Of a stretch of 13,400 nt of DNA, positions 12,310 to 13,400 are shown one piece after another. Location of the stretch: the NCBI GenBank assembly GCA_964648005.1, contig CAZYKR010000103.1:1-13400 (forward strand). Reading direction: 5' to 3'. Under the pieces are notes generated by a model, which saw only the letters and a list, made by a program, of their open reading frames with translations, did no database searches and had not been told where the DNA came from. The position numbers and the translations under genes are program-made. This DNA is from JAGQTE01 sp964648005. GTDB taxonomy: Bacteria; Actinomycetota; Acidimicrobiia; Acidimicrobiales; Acidimicrobilacustridaceae. Positions within the stretch are counted from its first letter, which is position 1. Every line of letters starts with the position of its first letter.

Positions 12310-13400
12310 CGGGGCCCCAGCACCTCGGCCGGTGGGGCGTCGGTGGCGCTGAGCAGGGCCAGGGCCAGCTCGTCGAGGCGTTGGTAGCCCTCCTCCTCGT
12401 CGTCGTTGACGATCATGGCGAAGGTCAGCTCACGTCCGTCGTCGGTCGTGACGAACCCGGCGAGGGCGTTGACCTCGGACAGGGTGCCGGTCTTGGCCCG
12501 CAGGCGGCCGGCCAGCGCCGACCCCCGCAGGCGATCGCGCAACGTGCCGGACTCCCCGGCGACGGACAAGCCCGCCGCCAGCGCGGAGTCGGGACCTTGG
12601 CGGTCGAGCAGGTCGACGACCAGCTCGCAGGTGACCCGGTTGCCCCGATCGAGCCCGGAGCCGTCCGTCATCGTGACGCCCGTCATCGGCAGGCCCTGGG
12701 CGGCGAGGTTCTGCTGGATGGCCGTGACCCCGGCCGTCGTCGTCCCCGACCCCGAGGTGGCACGGCCGACCTCTTTGGTCAACAGCTCGGCGGCGGTGTT
12801 GTCGGACCACGTCAGGATCTCGGCAGCGAGGTCCTCGATCGGCACGGACGGCACCCGTGCCACCTCGACCGACGCCGCGGGTGCCGTGCCGGCGGTCGGG
12901 GGGCCCGACACGTTGACCCCGCGATCGGCCAGCAACGACGCCAGCGCCTCGGCCGCCAACGTTGGCGGGTCGCCGAGCTTGCGGACGCGTGCCGGGGTGT
13001 CGGGGTCCTGCGACAGGCCGGTCTGACCCCGGTTGACCTCGAGGGCGCTGAGGGCGCCGGCCGCGCCTTCGGCCTGGTAGCTCGACGACCAGGTGGGGAT
13101 GCCGCGCTCGGCGTCGTAGCGCGACTCGTCGCCGACGATGCCGCCGCGGACCTCCGTGATCCCGGCGGCGGCGACGGCGTCGGCGACGGCCGCGAAGTCG
13201 GTCTGGATCTGGTCCTCGTCCTTGAGGGTGACGCGGAAGCCCTCCGTGAACAGCAACGGGTCACCGCCGCCGACCAGGTACAGGTTGCCAGCAACGACCC
13301 CGTCCGGACCCGGCGCCGCGTCGGCGCGCACGACGGTGTCAAGGGTGGCGGTCGGCCCGAGCACCGCCACTGCGGCGTCGGTCGTCAAGAGCTTGTTCAC
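12306..13400 (-). CDS. dacB: D-alanyl-D-alanine carboxypeptidase/endopeptidase, PBP4 family (5' end beyond window)
   Basis: Penicillin-binding peptidase of family S13, acting on peptidoglycan peptides outside the membrane. The visible 365 codons start at residues VNKLLTTDAAV, which is the SxxK region: the catalytic lysine (third residue) is present, and the serine should be the residue just outside the window. The second motif SDN is at visible residues 199-201 (ILTWSDNTAAELL) and KTG at 303-305 (RAKTGTLSEVNALAG). NLYLVGGGDPLL and DGSGLDRGNRV are further S13 blocks. The GTG at the window edge is an internal valine, not the start. A signal peptide and roughly 100 N-terminal residues should lie to the right. 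It is the most upstream visible gene of the minus-strand operon. Confidence 0.94.
   Translation of the reverse strand: MNKLLTTDAAVAVLGPTATLDTVVRADAAPGPDGVVAGNLYLVGGGDPLLFTEGFRVTLKDEDQIQTDFAAVADAVAAAGITEVRGGIVGDESRYDAERGIPTWSSSYQAEGAAGALSALEVNRGQTGLSQDPDTPARVRKLGDPPTLAAEALASLLADRGVNVSGPPTAGTAPAASVEVARVPSVPIEDLAAEILTWSDNTAAELLTKEVGRATSGSGTTTAGVTAIQQNLAAQGLPMTGVTMTDGSGLDRGNRVTCELVVDLLDRQGPDSALAAGLSVAGESGTLRDRLRGSALAGRLRAKTGTLSEVNALAGFVTTDDGRELTFAMIVNDDEEEGYQRLDELALALLSATDAPPAEVLGPR

Noticed and set aside
1..13400. tRNA, rRNA, CRISPR arrays, insertion sequences, att sites
   Set aside because: I found no tRNA or rRNA-like sequence, no regularly spaced repeats, no transposase and no direct-repeat boundaries; base composition looks uniform apart from the 6421-6470 spacer.

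Overview
The window is GC-rich, densely packed DNA from an actinobacterium. The evidence is a complete Pup-proteasome gene set (ATPase, dop, pup, prcB, prcA, pafA), frequent GTG starts, 1-4 bp junctions, and neighbours such as TrmI and a MarP-type protease. The actinobacterial assignment is strong. A placement in Acidimicrobiia is only my impression from gene order and protein flavour.

There are three blocks. (1) Positions 1-6294, minus strand: a compact pupylation/proteasome operon transcribed in the order mpa/arc, dop, pup, prcB, prcA, pafA, with pafA running off the left edge. (2) Positions 6530-7329, plus strand: a two-gene unit divergent from mpa, encoding a single-cluster ferredoxin and a YqgE/AlgH (UPF0301) protein that overlaps it. 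A 235-bp divergent spacer (6295-6529) is the only sizeable intergenic region. (3) Positions 7339-13400, minus strand: a nine-gene chain in which most junctions are 4-bp ATGA/GTGA overlaps or gaps of a few bases. Its order is a PBP4-type D-Ala-D-Ala carboxypeptidase (5' end outside the window), a stand-alone Lon N-terminal-domain protein, three small membrane proteins, a MoaD/ThiS/TtuB-like ubiquitin-fold protein, a TtuA-like tRNA thiolase, TrmI (tRNA m1A58 methyltransferase) and a MarP-like membrane serine protease.

In block 1, PafA ligates Pup to substrate lysines, Dop removes it, the hexameric ATPase (C-terminal GQYL) recruits and unfolds pupylated proteins, and PrcA/PrcB degrade them. Pup here already ends in Gly-Gly-Glu, so Dop need not deamidate it. 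In block 3, the ubiquitin-fold protein, the TtuA-like enzyme and TrmI look like a tRNA T-loop modification module (2-thiolation at U54 plus m1A58). This resembles the Thermus pathway, where the two modifications are functionally linked.

The points most worth a second look are: a perfect 9-bp hairpin across the pup stop codon that buries the prcB Shine-Dalgarno-like sequence; the Ala-Ala tail after the Gly-Gly of the ubiquitin-fold protein; the CxxDxxC (Asp-ligand type) ferredoxin divergent from the proteasome ATPase; and two separate ubiquitin-like modifier systems lying within one 10-kb stretch. No tRNA, rRNA, CRISPR array, insertion sequence or prophage was seen.
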